This document shows, piece by piece, positions 1 through 11,655 of a DNA stretch of 64,000 nt. The notes under the pieces are model-generated. The model saw nothing but the letters and a program-made list of their open reading frames with translations. It was not told where the DNA came from and made no database searches. Every line of letters begins with the position of its first letter. The first letter of the stretch is position 1. This DNA is from Siphonodentalium dalli. Taxonomy: Eukaryota > Mollusca > Scaphopoda > Gadilida > Siphonodentaliidae. The stretch lies in the NCBI GenBank assembly GCA_032622095.1, contig CP136064.1:43358989-43422988 (forward strand), in the 5' to 3' direction. Position numbers and translations under genes: made by a program.

Positions 1-249
1 GAAACGGGTGGAGCTATCGACTTGAAATTTGGTATGTGAATGTATCTTGCCCCGGATACGAATTTTATCGGGTCGCCTAGCCCGTGCGACGCCAGCTTCG
101 CGCATGTGCAGACCAGATCTCGGAAACGGGTAGAGCTATCGACTTGAAATTTGGTTTTTTAATAGCCCGGACAACGTCGGGCTGGGTAGAGCTATCGACT
201 TGAAATTTGGTTTTTGAATAGCCCGGACAACGTCGGGCTCATCGGCTAG
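1..249 (+). mobile_element. Helitron-like element, 3' part
   Basis: The stretch carries one 120-bp core unit (gagctatcgacttgaaattt ... gatctcggaaacggg), followed by a short local duplication of the terminal part (about 131-187 and 188-240). It ends in a hairpin, agcccg-gacaacgt-cgggct (229-238 region), six bases and then CTAG at 246-249. A hairpin a few bases before a CTRR end is the family hallmark of Helitron 3' ends. The same sequence occurs on the opposite strand at 12.1-15.5 kb. It has no coding capacity, so it would be non-autonomous. The 5' side lies outside the window. Confidence 0.7.
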
Positions 250-388
250 TCTCATATATATTTTGAAGACCTCTGTCTGTTTGTCTGTTTGTCTGTCTGT
301 CATTTATACATATCTACGATTCTCGACCGATCGGGACGAAACTTGGTACGTGTGTGTAGTTTGGCCAGGCGGTCGACGTTGTCGACTA
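250..388 (+). mobile_element. Helitron-like element, 5' end (truncated)
   Basis: This begins TCTCatatatattttgaagac directly after the CTAG of the preceding element, so the two are head to tail. It continues with a (GTCT)n tract at 272-300 and the cgatcgggacgaaacttggtacgtgtgtgtag module seen in each copy of the 12-16 kb array. Homology stops near 388, so it is truncated. A 5' TC start fits the Helitron rule (TC ... CTRR). No ORF of note. Confidence 0.65.
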
Positions 389-933
389 ACCTTCCCTCGT
401 GTATCCTTCAACTTTCGACTCATCAGAAGGGATGCACATTGGGGTGAAGGCTATTTCTGTCACCAACAGTAGAGTGATGGGGATGAACTCGTGCCAGAAA
501 CAGTATTTAACTTTGTCAGTCGACGGCACGTTTCAGTATTATGTATTTTATTATGTACACATTACCACACATGCTATTGCATACATGTATGTCACATCCC
601 ACAAGTTGAATTTCGTGTGGAACATATTTTCTAGTGCTGATATTTAAAAAGTCCAAGCGGACTGTCTACTTGAATTTAAAAGTGTGTCTCTGATGGGACT
701 ATAACCAGGAGAACTGCCATCCCTTAATCCCTTCCGTCTCACAATTTCGTGTGAAGGGGCGAAATTGGGGTATTGGCACTTCTCTGTCAGATTATATTCA
801 TATCAGAACCACACAAACCCGAATACTTTAGAACGAAGTTTCAGAATCTTACATATACATAAAGAATTGAATTATGTATGTATACATGTACCTATAATTC
901 ATGCATGATTGAACTTGTATTGAACTATAATAT
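389..933. other. No recognisable feature
   Basis: AT-rich DNA with short spurious ORFs only. I see no conserved protein, RNA gene or repeat copy shared with the rest of the window. Confidence 0.5.
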
Positions 934-1001
934 TTAAAGGTTCTCAGTCCGATCGGACGCTCCTATGTTTGGGAGCGTCTGGTCGGATTGAGTACCTTTA
1001 A
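934..1001. mobile_element. 68-bp palindromic TTAA-flanked miniature element
   Basis: A near-perfect palindrome: TTAAAGGTTCTCAGTCCGAT at the left and the complement of TTAAAGGTACTCAATCCGAC at the right, with the arms meeting at ggacgctcc-tatgttt-gggagcgtc. TTAA occurs at both ends (934-937, 998-1001). The outer bases AAGGTA match the ends of the 500-bp TTAA MITE family in this window, so it may be a minimal derivative using the same transposase. That relation is inference. Confidence 0.55.
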
Positions 1002-2219
1002 GGCCAAAATTATTTCAATATCTTTAAGACCGAAATTACAACTACTGCCCTCTAGGGGTCATTTCCCTGACGACGATTTTTAATGTCACCAAAACATACA
1101 TACACCAGTTTCTAAGAATATGTGTGCAAGTATTTAACTGCCAAATGCGGATCGAAATAACAATCGTTTATCAGAATATAACGAGGACAAACTTTAGAAA
1201 TGTTTTCCCTAAGATCCAAATGCATAAATTTCAAACTAGGATCCAAATGTAATTTATTTCAGACTTTCGAATTTTGAAAATGAATGAAAATTCACATAAG
1301 ACCATACAGTAAACACCGACTATATAGATAACATGCCCATCTCAAAATTTTAGCGCACAACTTTGAAATGCATTTCTTGCATAACCTCTCCGCAAAATCT
1401 GACAGACCAGATTTACTCATTGTCAACTTCATTATCCTACACGCACTTATATATCAATCTCGATACTCCCTAAACCACATTATGTAATTGACTTCCCACC
1501 TCAAATAATCTACAACTGTATTTTTCTCTCTCCCCAGCCAACCGCAGGCCGTACGAAAATCCGATAGAGTAAGCTACCCTTATATATACCCAATATTGGA
1601 AACTGTTACAACAGCATATAGTTATCGCGCCTTGTACATAAGCGTTCATCTCCAACAATTGGGTTTGCTCTTCAACTTGGATGCGAACGTTCACTCATCT
1701 GGCAAAATTGACTGGCATATAATATATCAAATATATCAATGAAATTCTGTATATGGACATCATGGTTTCTCGATCTCAATGATGCATTTATAAATGCCTG
1801 AATTTGTACTTCTTGCACTTGTTTTCAAAGCGGTGTAATCACAAGAGCCGATCACTGCATGATATCGTATACTTTCTCTGTATCATGTGCCGTTTGTAAG
1901 AAATTCGTCGCTGATATTATATCACAGTTAAGTCCTACATATATATGGCGAATTGCCTATATATAAATATTTCCGGGAATATCTGCCAGCGTGTGAACGT
2001 GCCATACATGACAATCCTAACCATAATAATTTCACACCTTGGAAAAGGGTTGTCGGGCTTCGCAGTCTATCATCGTAACGACACTAAGAGCGAATATATG
2101 AGCTCTTCGACGTATTCGACAATCAAACCCAAGTTGTTAAATGTCATTTATTCGAATTATTTAGGACATGCAACTGCGAAACCCGACTTCCTCAGACTCT
2201 AGAATTCAAACGTCGAATA
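1002..2219. other. No recognisable gene
   Basis: Unassigned AT-rich DNA. A weak inverted pair (gtcgggcttcgcagt near 2051 and its near-complement near 2173) is the only structure I noticed. The 85-residue ORF at 1945-2202 has no recognisable motif and overlaps that pair. Confidence 0.4.
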
Positions 2220-2471
2220 CCAATGTTAATCTTCCAACTCAAGACTGTTATCTTGCTATGCATGATTTCTTTCTTCATTATCTCTCTCATTATGTGTTCT
2301 ACCATATACACATTAATTTATTCAATTTACTTTTTTTATTATAACTCACTGTACCTATATACCTGTTCAGTAATGACCTAATTGTAACCGAGCCAACACC
2401 ACCCAAACGGATTAACAAATACATGAGAAAGCCTACCCTCCGCCTTACCAACGTCAATAAGTCCCAACAAC

Positions 2472-3266
2472 ATGATCCTGGACAACTACTACCGCTCGAT
2501 GGAAGGCACATTCTATTCCCGCATGCGGTATGCGAAATCTAAAGAGCGCTTTGACTCGTATTCATCGAAATTACTTCTCCATTTCTTAAAACTAGTAATT
2601 AAAGACACAAGCCAAATCAAAGCCGTACGCATACTACTTATCATGTCGATTGTGAACTACACCAACATATCAATGCCCCATGCTAACTTTAATAGAACTG
2701 GAAATCCAATAAACACACCCAGATATACGAACATAATTGGAATACGAGCATGGCTCAGACAGCTGTTAATAATATCTGGCAACATTTTACCTAATCCTGG
2801 GCCTCGGCTTGATTCGGAGTTATCTATTTTCCACTTAAATGTGCAGAGCATAGTCCCAAAACTTGACGTTCTCTCTACAGAGATACAAAACTTTGATGTG
2901 TGTGGTTTTACTGAGTCCTGGCTATGTGCAAAAACTGATCAAAATGACCTATTCATAAGAGGTTTCCATGAACCCGAACGAAGAGATAGAAAAACCGATA
3001 CAGTCGGAGGTGGTGTCATAGTTTATGTTAAAAATAACTTTGCATTTAAACGAAGAGCGGACTTAGAGAGAATAACTTTAGAGAATATCTGGATCGAAAT
3101 CTCAATGAATGGCCCAAACCTGTTAGTCGGTACATTTTATCGCCCACCAAATACACAATGCTGGGACGACATAGAAGGAAATATTAGTGATGTAGCTGAT
3201 GCTCATCCATCTCATAAAATAGTGATATGTGGTGATCTGAATGAAAATCAATTCAATCTTACATAG
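2472..3266 (+). pseudogene. Retrotransposon ORF2 segment 1: APE endonuclease N-terminal part
   Basis: 264 codons open. Residues 1-100 are an unrecognised leader. Residues 100-111 read LIISGNILPNPGP-like, ending in NPGP (108-111). The endonuclease starts at about residue 116 with LSIFHLNVQS (Asn123), then FTESWL (Glu148), GGGVIVYVK (180-187), GTFYRPP (220-226) and CGDLNEN (253-259). In APE endonucleases these contribute the metal-binding Asn and Glu, the catalytic Tyr and the GDxN motif. The frame breaks right after GDLN, where the remaining domain continues in another frame. The true start is unclear because the leader may be UTR. Confidence 0.8.
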
Positions 3267-3764
3267 ACAAAAGTATCCTCTATATGTACCCAGTTCACGC
3301 TTGATCAAGTTATCAACGACTCGACAAATTTCACTGAATTTTCAGAAACGCTCATAGACGTCATCCTTATCAATGACAACTGTCTTAGAAAGGAAAGTGG
3401 CACACTAGAACCCTTTTTCTGTAAGTTGATCCGCTACCATGTCCCCGTCTACGTCAAAATATCTTTAAGTGACCCACCTAGACAAAAAAAACATAACAAA
3501 CGCACTGTCTACCTCTATGATCAAGCAAACTTCACCGGCATAAACGAGGAAATAAAATCACCGGAATGGGCCAAAACTTTCCGTAGTGTAGCAATTGAAC
3601 ATGTGTGTTGTACTTTAACTGAAGAAATAACAGAACTTATGCGTAAATATATTTCACATAGAACAATACCATTTAGCCGAGACGAGCCTGAATGGTTGAA
3701 TCCCCGGATTAAGTATCTAATTAGACAACGAAAAAGAATTCACCAAACAGGTGAAAATAGTTAA
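3267..3764 (+). pseudogene. Retrotransposon ORF2 segment 2: endonuclease C-terminus and linker
   Basis: After a frame change the sequence reads TLDQVINDSTNF ... TLIDVILINDN ... IRYHVPVYVKI, matching the end of APE endonucleases: the 'LIDxIxTN' strand, and a SDHxPV motif here altered to RYHVPV with the catalytic His kept. It continues in one frame (3426-3764, 112 codons) through YLYDQANF and PEWLNPRIKYLIRQRKRIH, a linker type seen between endonuclease and reverse transcriptase. It ends at a stop after TGENS. Confidence 0.7.
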
Positions 3765-3769
3765 TACCC

Positions 3770-4191
3770 CCATCATTTGAACTTAATATCGAAAAGCTCG
3801 TAACGTAGTAATATCCGAAGTTAGAACGGCCAAAAGTATTCATCTACTAAAAGTACAAGAAATTTTGAAAAATCCCAATACGGCGGACTGCAAGTGGTGG
3901 AAAACATTCAATCGCCTCACATCAAATAGGAGCGATAGTGTACCTCCCCTGATTTGGCAGGGTAATGTTGTTTCGTCAGATGACGAAAAATCCACAGGTG
4001 TGCTTAACAATTACTTCTGTAACATTGCCTCTATAGATAGACCCAGTAAAACCCCAGACATAATTGAAGATGACACCAATCTTACTCTATTGCAAAATAT
4101 TGAAATTTCCGAACTAGAAGTCAATAACACACTAAAAGAACGTCAGCCCGATAAGGCTTCTGGTCCCAATCTCATCAGCCCGCGCCGCTGA
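3770..4191 (+). pseudogene. Retrotransposon ORF2 segment 3: linker before reverse transcriptase
   Basis: From about 3793 the frame reads KARNVVISEVRTAKS, then KWWKTFNRLTSNR, LNNYFCNIA and TLKERQPDKASGPN. The last is the 'xKASGPDxI' motif (RT motif 0/1 region) of non-LTR reverse transcriptases, with Asp replaced by Asn. The frame is lost just after it (LISPRR, stop). In-frame ATG at 3865 is incidental. Confidence 0.7.
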
Positions 4192-4643
4192 AGAACTGCC
4201 CAAGTCTCAGCACGCATCTCTCGCAGATTTTTAATCGTTTTTTGCGTGAATCATATTTTCCGCCTGAGTGGAAACGAGCAAACGTTGTCCCGATACACAA
4301 GAAAGGAGACCGCAGTGATCCTGAAAACTATCGCCCAATCTCACTACTAAGCTGCCTCAGTAAGTTGTTTGAAAAATGTATTACTAAATACTTTATGACT
4401 CACCTCCAGTCGAACAACATTTTAACCAAACATCAGTCCGGGTTCGTGCCGGCCGATTCAACTTCGTATCAATTATGTGGCATATATGACAATGTTAGTA
4501 GATCATTAGAACAGGGACACGATGTACGGTTACTATTTTTCGACATAAGCAAAGCTTTCGACAAAGTTTGGCACGAAGGCCTACTCTTCAAACTTCATTC
4601 TATAGGAATCCGCAATAATTTACTGCAATGGTTCAGATCTTAT
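4192..4643 (+). pseudogene. Retrotransposon ORF2 segment 4: reverse transcriptase fingers and motif A
   Basis: Numbering from the ATG at 4242: FPPEWKRANVVPIHKKGDRS (6-25), NYRPISLLSCLSKLFEKCI (29-47), HQSGFVP (64-70) and LFFDISKAFDKVWHEGLLFKL (98-118). The Asp of FFDISKAFD is the first catalytic aspartate (motif A). The match ends at QWFRSY (codon ending 4643). Later codons to 4757 do not match RT. The expected continuation (DRQQRVVL) is at 10,326, so this is an insertion point, not a natural end. Confidence 0.85.
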
Positions 4644-7502
4644 TTCAGCCAAACCTTGGCTGTTTATTTCACAGTTGTTTCTGGGATGATCTGTGTGTCG
4701 ACTGAGAACACATGGAGGATTTGTGTAAATGTTAGCCCAAACTACATTTCGAAGTAACGAGGGCTTTGTTGTTTATTTCGAGGAATAATACCGCATCAGA
4801 TGAATTCAGCCCAAATATATTGACATGTGTCGAGGGTCTAACTCTATACTGAGCAATAAAAAAGTTATATAATAAATACCGAGTATATTTAATTTAACGC
4901 CAATGGGTCGTTTCTGTGCGTTTAAGAGTGTATTTATGCCTAAGCAAAGTGAAATAACGATCTTAAAATGAATTGGCCGGTATATTTTATTAGTTATCAG
5001 GGTTACCAGGGTCGTATATAGTTGCATAAATTACAATATATCTTATTTTTATGCTAAGATAATTGCGTGGTTATTTGTTGGAGCTTGATCGGTATTGAGG
5101 TTAACACAAATCCCATATATGGAAATTCCAAATATGGAAAGTGACGTGCGCATGCGAAAAACAGATACAATGGTCTTACTAAAAACGAAGCAATAAACGA
5201 TTGATATCAACAAACACCGAGCCAGTTAAATAACGACATTAGATGGCTGTGTATTGCGTCTTTAAGAGAGTGTTGTTGTCTATATCATGTGATTAACTAA
5301 TTAAAAATTATTTCGCCTACATATTTCAATAATTATCAGGTCCGCAGTTCGATCATGAAACAATATTTCTGACTTTATGTTAAGATTATTGCTTGGTATT
5401 TGTTTCAAATCAGATAGCTGCATCTCGGTAATCTTGATCGCCTTGAGCAGATATATTTATAGCGTCGGTTCTGCGAACGAAGCGAAGAAATGTTGTCAAA
5501 TTCCACGTCTAAATACGCGTCTTATTCTCACTTATACCGTGTTTATATCAGTTTTATTCTATGTGTTGTTGTGTATTGTATTACTTTGATCAAGGTTGTG
5601 CTTTTTTTATTCTCACAAAAGGTAAATTTGATGCGTGTTTGATGCGTGTTTACATTTTACAATTGCGTCTGCCATGTACAGTCTGCGACGGAATTCCACA
5701 TGTCCGAGCGCCATTGATTCCTTAATTACGAGACTAATTTATCGAATGAGGTCATATTTTCGCATATATCAAGACTCGTATGTTATTCTGCACCATTCTG
5801 ACGAGTGCCGACTTTCATTTCGCATTATTTTCGTTTTTATCGAAAAATAATCGTTCTCTATGGAGATTCCCATGTAAATATTTTCAACCAAAAAAAATTC
5901 ATTGTTTTGCCAATTCCAAGCTAGTTTATAGCATGCTCATGGCATAATTTGGCCTAGCGAGTGACGGTAGACGTTCCTTGAGTGTGCACAACAAATTTTG
6001 GTCCCAACGAAGCAGGCTAAAATCCTGAAATTTGTCAATTTTACTTTGCGTGTGAAGAAAATATTCATTTAAACTTCCAAAATTGGTTGAAATATGCTCA
6101 ACAACATTCAATTAAATGGTGACATTATTTATAGTCACCGACTAACTTCCATGATGAATCAAATTTGTTTTTATTGGTGACAATTATGTCGCGAGAGATA
6201 AAAATGTAAAAAAATTTAAGAAAATGTAAAATTTTAGCTCATTTTAAGACTTTAATTGCTTGGTAATTATTGAGCTTGCAGTTTCCTTATATGGCAACTC
6301 CTTATTTGGAAGTTTCTTGCGCATGCGCAGAAATGATAGAATTCCATGAAGACGTCGCCATTTTTTTATTAGTCCAGGCAGAGAAATTTTTGTTTCATTT
6401 ATTTAATTTATGATGGCGATGTTATTTGATCAATAATAGTCAATTTTGTGTTGATAACACGATGGTAAGATCAGTTCTGCAAATATCCACCGCACCTGCG
6501 AAGTTGATTTGTATAATCGCAGATTTCAATGATCCTTTGTTCTTGTACTAATAATAATACTATTACGCGTTGGGCGGATCTACTGGTTATCCGTAACTTT
6601 TTGATTATCTCCCCTGATCTCGTTATGTGATCACGTGACCCAATACAAATGGCAGCTACCATGCAAATTAGAAGATTCACTGTTTGCGATACAAAACTTA
6701 ACTAAAATGGCAATTTTATTGGAGGAAAAATATAATTTATTTTGCGAATGCAATGTAAACCTCACCGCGAGGATATGCAATATTTAAAAGTGATTATGGG
6801 TGGCCAAATTAAGCAGATATCGCCACTATTGTTGCCTGCATCGTCTCTGTTTAATTTTTTGCCTTCTGGAAGTTCTGCCAAGTTCTGCAACTCAGTGTAC
6901 TTTAAAACCTGATGTGTTTGCTCTGCTTCTTTCCATGGTGGCTAATAGAGAAGCAGGATACCAACATGAGATTATCAATATTAATCAGATAATAGCAGCC
7001 GAAAGACTGTCAATTACCTTAAGGTATTTGGCTACTGCCACTACTGGTACGTACTTCTCGTAGATCGGTGTTAATTATCTTCGTCAACGATGTCATGTCA
7101 CGCTTGTTAATAATTCATTTGTTCGGAAATACTTATTGGGGGTCGAAACGTATAAAATTGAACTACCACCACTTCCAAAAACAACACCGATAAACAATAA
7201 CGATCTTTTCTGTTCCATGTAATGGAAATGGCTATTTATTGTCCTGATATCAGTTGATACAAATGAATGCCTAAAATTAGTATTGTCCTGAAATAAATTT
7301 ATGCCACTTTGGTGAACATGGGAACCACGGTACAATTTATGCCATTTAGGCACACTTCAGAGTGAAATCAGGGCTTATATTTCGGCGAGAATCCAAATCT
7401 AGATTCTCGTAAATATTCTCGCAAATTACCCTGGATTCTCGTGAAAAAGTATATATGGATTCTCGCAAAATCAGATGAAATATATGCCCTGGAAATATAG
7501 CA

Positions 7503-8471
7503 AATCGTTTAATAATTTGGAATTTTTGTTTTCGGAGATTTATATATATGCTTAAAGACATATTATGGACTTTTTATGGACTTTTTCGGTTGCGAGAAAT
7601 TGATAAGTTAGTGCTCAGGCACTTTGCCAACCTGGGGAATGTTATCATTCTACTAACATCACTGAAAATTTCCAAAAAATCTACCACACCACTTCATAGA
7701 GAACATCGTCTGGACTACTCCAAATTGTAAATATTTACATCTCGAGTCGGGGCGCAACTATCGGCTATAATTAAACAAAAATGATTTCGCCATCGAGAGT
7801 CATTGCATTTAACTAATATATAAGAATGACGTTGTGTATCATCCATTTGGATTAATATTCGTAACAAATAACTACTTTGCGAAAGATTATTCTTAATTTC
7901 TATTTGATCACTCTGCCCGGTGTCTGCCGGAGTGTTTCACATCACTTTAATCAAGGAAGACTGTTCAGAAAAACTGCATTTCAAGAAATCGTTTAATGCT
8001 TTAGAAATTTTGTTTTCGGAGATTTATATATATGCTTAAAGACATATTATGGACTTGTTATGGACTTTTTCGGTGCGAGAAATTGATAAGTTAGTGCTCA
8101 GGCACTTTGCCAACCTGGGGAATGTTATCATTCTACTAACATCACTGAAAATTTCCAAAAAAAATCTACCACACCACTTCATAGAGAACATAGTCTGAAC
8201 TACTCCAAATTGTAAATATTTACATCTCGATTCGAGGCGCAACTATCGGCTATAATTAAACAAAAATGATATCGCCATCGAGAGTCATTGCATTTAACTA
8301 ATATATAAGAATGACGTCGTGTATCATCCATTTGGATTAATATTCGTAACAAATAACTACTTTGAGAAAGATTATTCTTAATTTCTATTTGATCACTCTG
8401 CCCGGTGTCTGCCGGAGTGTTTCCCATCACTTTAATCAAGGAAGACTGTTCAGAAAAACTGCATTTCAAGA
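7503..8471. repeat. 484-bp tandem duplication
   Basis: Two head-to-tail copies, 7503-7986 and 7987-8471, offset 484 bp, both starting aaatcgtttaat and ending actgcatttcaag. They differ at only scattered positions (for example gactttttatgg / gacttgttatgg, catcgtctgg / catagtctga), so the duplication is fairly recent relative to the host element. Several ORFs here appear twice only because of the duplication. Confidence 0.9.
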
Positions 8472-8540
8472 TCACCAAACAACTTTCCTTTTTAGAGCCA
8501 CCACATCTTTCCAAAGATGTACTTCTTCCATTTTGCTATC

Positions 8541-8843
8541 AAAGACCGAAAAATGTCGTTAAACTAGAGATCCAAATACCCACTAAGGGCCCCTATATCT
8601 TGAAATATTAAAGACCGAAAATGTCGTTAAACTATAAAGACCGAAAAATGTCGTTAAACCAGAGATCCAAATACCCCCTATATCTTGATATATTATAAAG
8701 ACCGAAAAATGTCATTAAACTATTAAAGACCGAAAAATGTCGTTAAACTACAAAGACCGAAAAATGTCATTAAACTAGAGATCCAAACATCCCCATCCCC
8801 TATTTGTTTTAGACAATAAAGAACGAAATATGTCGTTACACCA
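8541..8843. repeat. Minisatellite, aaagaccgaaaaatgtcgtt unit
   Basis: About seven copies of an aaagaccgaaaaatgtcgtt-aaacta unit (26-27 bp), some separated by agagatccaaataccc plus a ctatatcttga stretch. Higher-order structure: two short units followed by a longer one. The last copy (from about 8815) is degenerate. Confidence 0.85.
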
Positions 8844-9100
8844 TTAATACATAATTTGTGTTTATGAAAGTCTGGCACCCATTAGCAGTTTGTTTTCAGT
8901 ACATTTTAATATTCATTGGAACGTAAACAATTATTCGCTGACAGAAATCATGTTAATATCGCCTTTCGTTACTGGTTTCCTCGACTCAAATATTTCTCAC
9001 TGCTCAATACTTATAATTAAAAAAAAAGTCTGTGTTTTGTGTCACTTCTTAATAGCATTATGTATTCTGCTATTGAAAAGAACAAAAGTTGCAGTATACC

Positions 9101-9598
9101 TTAAAGGTATGGAAGGCCTTGGTGGGTATCCTGTGAACATATTTCCACCTGTCAAAAACCGCTACAAACGAAAATAATATTCAAATATAGACATACTGTG
9201 TTAATATACAAAAGAGAAATATCTCATCAACAGTATGTTATTGTCGTAAATTTGACGATTGTTATGTAAACAAAGCATAAAAAGTTACTTTCTTGGTGTT
9301 TCTTTATATTATGATGGTAAACATAGAGAGCGTTCTTTGTTGCTCAATTCCTTATTTGGAAATAATAAAGAGCGTTTATACCATTTGTGTGTGATTAGCC
9401 AGTAGCATTGTGCTGCCTTCTATAACACAATCAGACTCTTGTTTAGGTAAAATTTAGTAGATCTTTATGTAAGCATGATGTTTACGCGACAGTGATCGTA
9501 TATTTGAACCAAAATGTATGCGTTTTAATATTTTTCTGTTTACGGTGTTTGGAACAATTATGAATATTTTCGACAACTAAGCCCCCTCGTCCCTTTAA
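9101..9598 (+). mobile_element. TTAA MITE, diverged copy
   Basis: Starts TTAAAGGTATGGAAGGCCTT and ends ctcgtcccTTTAA. It is collinear with the 500-bp family (gtgggtatcctgtgaa, gtcaaaaaccgc, aataaagagcgttta, tgtgtgattagccagta). It is clearly more diverged than the copies at 21.4, 34.2 and 55.2 kb, so it is an older insertion. Non-coding. Confidence 0.85.
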
Positions 9599-10318
9599 TA
9601 TAATTAATATAACATCCCTCGTCCAATAATCTCCAAATTGCATATCTAATTTCAATCCTAGTTACACGTCACGCCGCCCCTCATCATTTGCCAATTGTAC
9701 ACCCTTTGTTTTGCTGCTGCTGCAACTGCTCAATTTCTTTAAAAATTATTGAAAAAATGGCCCTCCCGCCCGCCGACATTTACCTCTGATTTTTTTTTTA
9801 TCATCGGTCCGCACCAAAATTGAGCATACACCGAGTATACACGGTGGTGTAATAGATCAACCGTTAAATTAACCGTTTAGGTAGCATATTTCCACGTATA
9901 CGTTATCACGACAAATCCCTGCTGATCTGTTATTAAAGAACCAAACAATTAACATGTCAACACACTCTGGCCCGCCAATGCTACAGTGTATAAATGTAAC
10001 GGGACAAATATGCACATTATATTGGCAACTAACGAGAACATTCATCACCAGCAATCTGCTCACCCCTTTCAGCCGATACGATAGAAACTAAACGATTTGT
10101 TACACTACTTGCGTGTTAATAAAGTACGACCCCATTGCCACTAAAGGTGAAACATGGGATTTAGAACATTAATATTCACTCTTACATAGTTCCACATTCA
10201 AGGTTCGTCTTGTGTAATCGTATGTCAGTTGTAACGTTGTGAAACTGCAACCGAACTGAACTATTCTATGCTAAATAGTTCATGGCTGACCTGATGCATG
10301 CATCTTAGTTTTCTTGTC

Positions 10319-10704
10319 TATATATGACCGCCAGCAACGTGTTGTTTTAACCTCTGGCCAATCTGCACCGGGAAAGATAACCGCGGGAGTACCCCAATGG
10401 TAGGCCCTGGGGCCTGTACTCTTTCTTGTCTTTATCAATGACATAGTTGAAAATATAACATGTAACATTCGGCTTTTCGCCGACGACACTTCACTCGCTC
10501 TTGTCATCGACGACCCAAACATAGGAGCGACTATTTAACAGCATGATATCAATAGACTAAAATCGTGGTCCTCTAAATGGCTTGTCAAGTTTAATGTTCT
10601 AAAATCAGAAGCATTGACATGCACTCGGAAACGTACGAAGCTTGTTCACCCAACGCTGTTCATGAACCAACAGCCTACTGAAGAAGTAGATACCCATAAA
10701 CATC
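10319..10704 (+). pseudogene. Retrotransposon ORF2 segment 5: reverse transcriptase motifs B and C
   Basis: Reads YDRQQRVVLTSGQSAPG, then AGVPQ followed by an internal stop, LGPVLFLVFINDIVENI, and NIRLFADDTSLALV. AGVPQ...LGP is RT motif B, and FADD is motif C with both catalytic aspartates. A second stop follows GATI, then HDINRLKSWSSKWLVKFN. Two stops and a frame change before 10,705 confirm decay. It joins directly to the segment ending at 4643. Confidence 0.85.
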
Positions 10705-11655
10705 GTGGGAGTTATTTTGAGTAAAACAGGAAGCTGGGGACCCCATATCGACCACGTTATGAAAACCGCATGGAAACGCACTTCACTCTTGAGAAAATAT
10801 CGATTCTATCTCGACAGAGCAGCTCTAGAAAAATGTTATTTTACAATGATAAGGTCAATCCTGGAATATTCTTGTGTTGTTTGGGATGGTTGTAGCCAGC
10901 AAGAATCTGACAACATCGAAGATATACAATACGAGGCAGCTAGTATTGTGACAGGCGCGACTAGGTCTGTCAGTAATGTATCTCTTCTTAGAGAAACTAG
11001 TTGGGAAACCCTTAAATCACGACGGAAAAAACATAAACTAAAATTATTTTATAAACTGGTAAAAGGTCAATCACCCGTCTATCTCAGAAACCTAGTTCCT
11101 CCTACTCACAGGCAGATATCACAACGTGAAACTAGACAGTCTAGCAAGCTTATGGTCCCTAGTTTTGACTATGACTATTACAAAAAATCGTTTCTCCCAT
11201 CAACAACAATTTTGTGGAATAACCTAGACACAAACAAGGTAACCATGGACTCCCTGGCAACTTTCTCAAATTCTCTGGAACCAAAACGAAAGATGACCCC
11301 TAAATGGTTATACCACGCTAATACGCGCGAAGCGCAAATTATGCATGCACGCCTCAGATTAAACTGTAGAAATCTGAATTACCACCAATATTCTAACTTC
11401 ATTGCAGACCAACCCATGTGTACCTGTGGTGAAGTAGAGGACACAGAACATTATCTATTTGAATGCCAATTATACAATGCACAGCGATTGTTATTTATGA
11501 ACGAGGTATCTGATATATGTAACATCACCACCAATATACTTCTACATGGTTCTCAGGAAGATAACATAACGATTTTCCGAGAAGTTCAGAAGTACAATAT
11601 TCGAACAAAAAGATTCAAAAAAAATCTCGACCACAAACCAAGGACTTCCTCTTGA
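10705..11655 (+). pseudogene. Retrotransposon ORF2 segment 6: thumb and C-terminal zinc knuckle
   Basis: 316 open codons. Residues 2-60 (GVILSKTGSWGPHIDHVMKT ... RSILEYSCVVWDG) are the thumb, with the typical 'LEYxxxVWD' motif. Residues 70-130 (IEDIQYEAASIVTGATR ... LLRETSWETLKSRRK ... GQSPVYL) match the region after the thumb. Residues 214-262 (HARLRLNCRNLNYHQYSNF ... MCTCGEVEDTEHYLFEC) contain a C-x-C-x7-H-x4-C arrangement (Cys239, Cys241, His249, Cys254) found at the C-terminus of many non-LTR ORF2 proteins. This is the best preserved piece of the element. The start codon is incidental; the frame enters from upstream. Confidence 0.85.

Larger units (their letters stand above)
4644..10318. 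mobile_element. ~5.7-kb insertion inside the reverse transcriptase
   Basis: Everything between QWFRSY and YDRQQR of the retrotransposon ORF is foreign to it. I find no ORF with a recognisable domain, no clear terminal inverted repeats, and only poor flanking similarity (tcttat on the left, tctatat on the right). The left edge begins with a small hairpin, cagcca-aacct-tggctg. The block includes diverged internal repeats (4.87-5.10 and 5.21-5.45 kb look related; tatggaa...gcgcatgcg recurs near 5115-5160 and 6290-6325), a 484-bp tandem duplication, a minisatellite and a TTAA MITE. It could be one large non-autonomous element or several nested ones. Confidence 0.6.

Noticed and set aside
10280-10522. 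80-codon - strand ORF
   Set aside because: It is the antisense of the RT motif B-C region (FADD), which explains the open frame.
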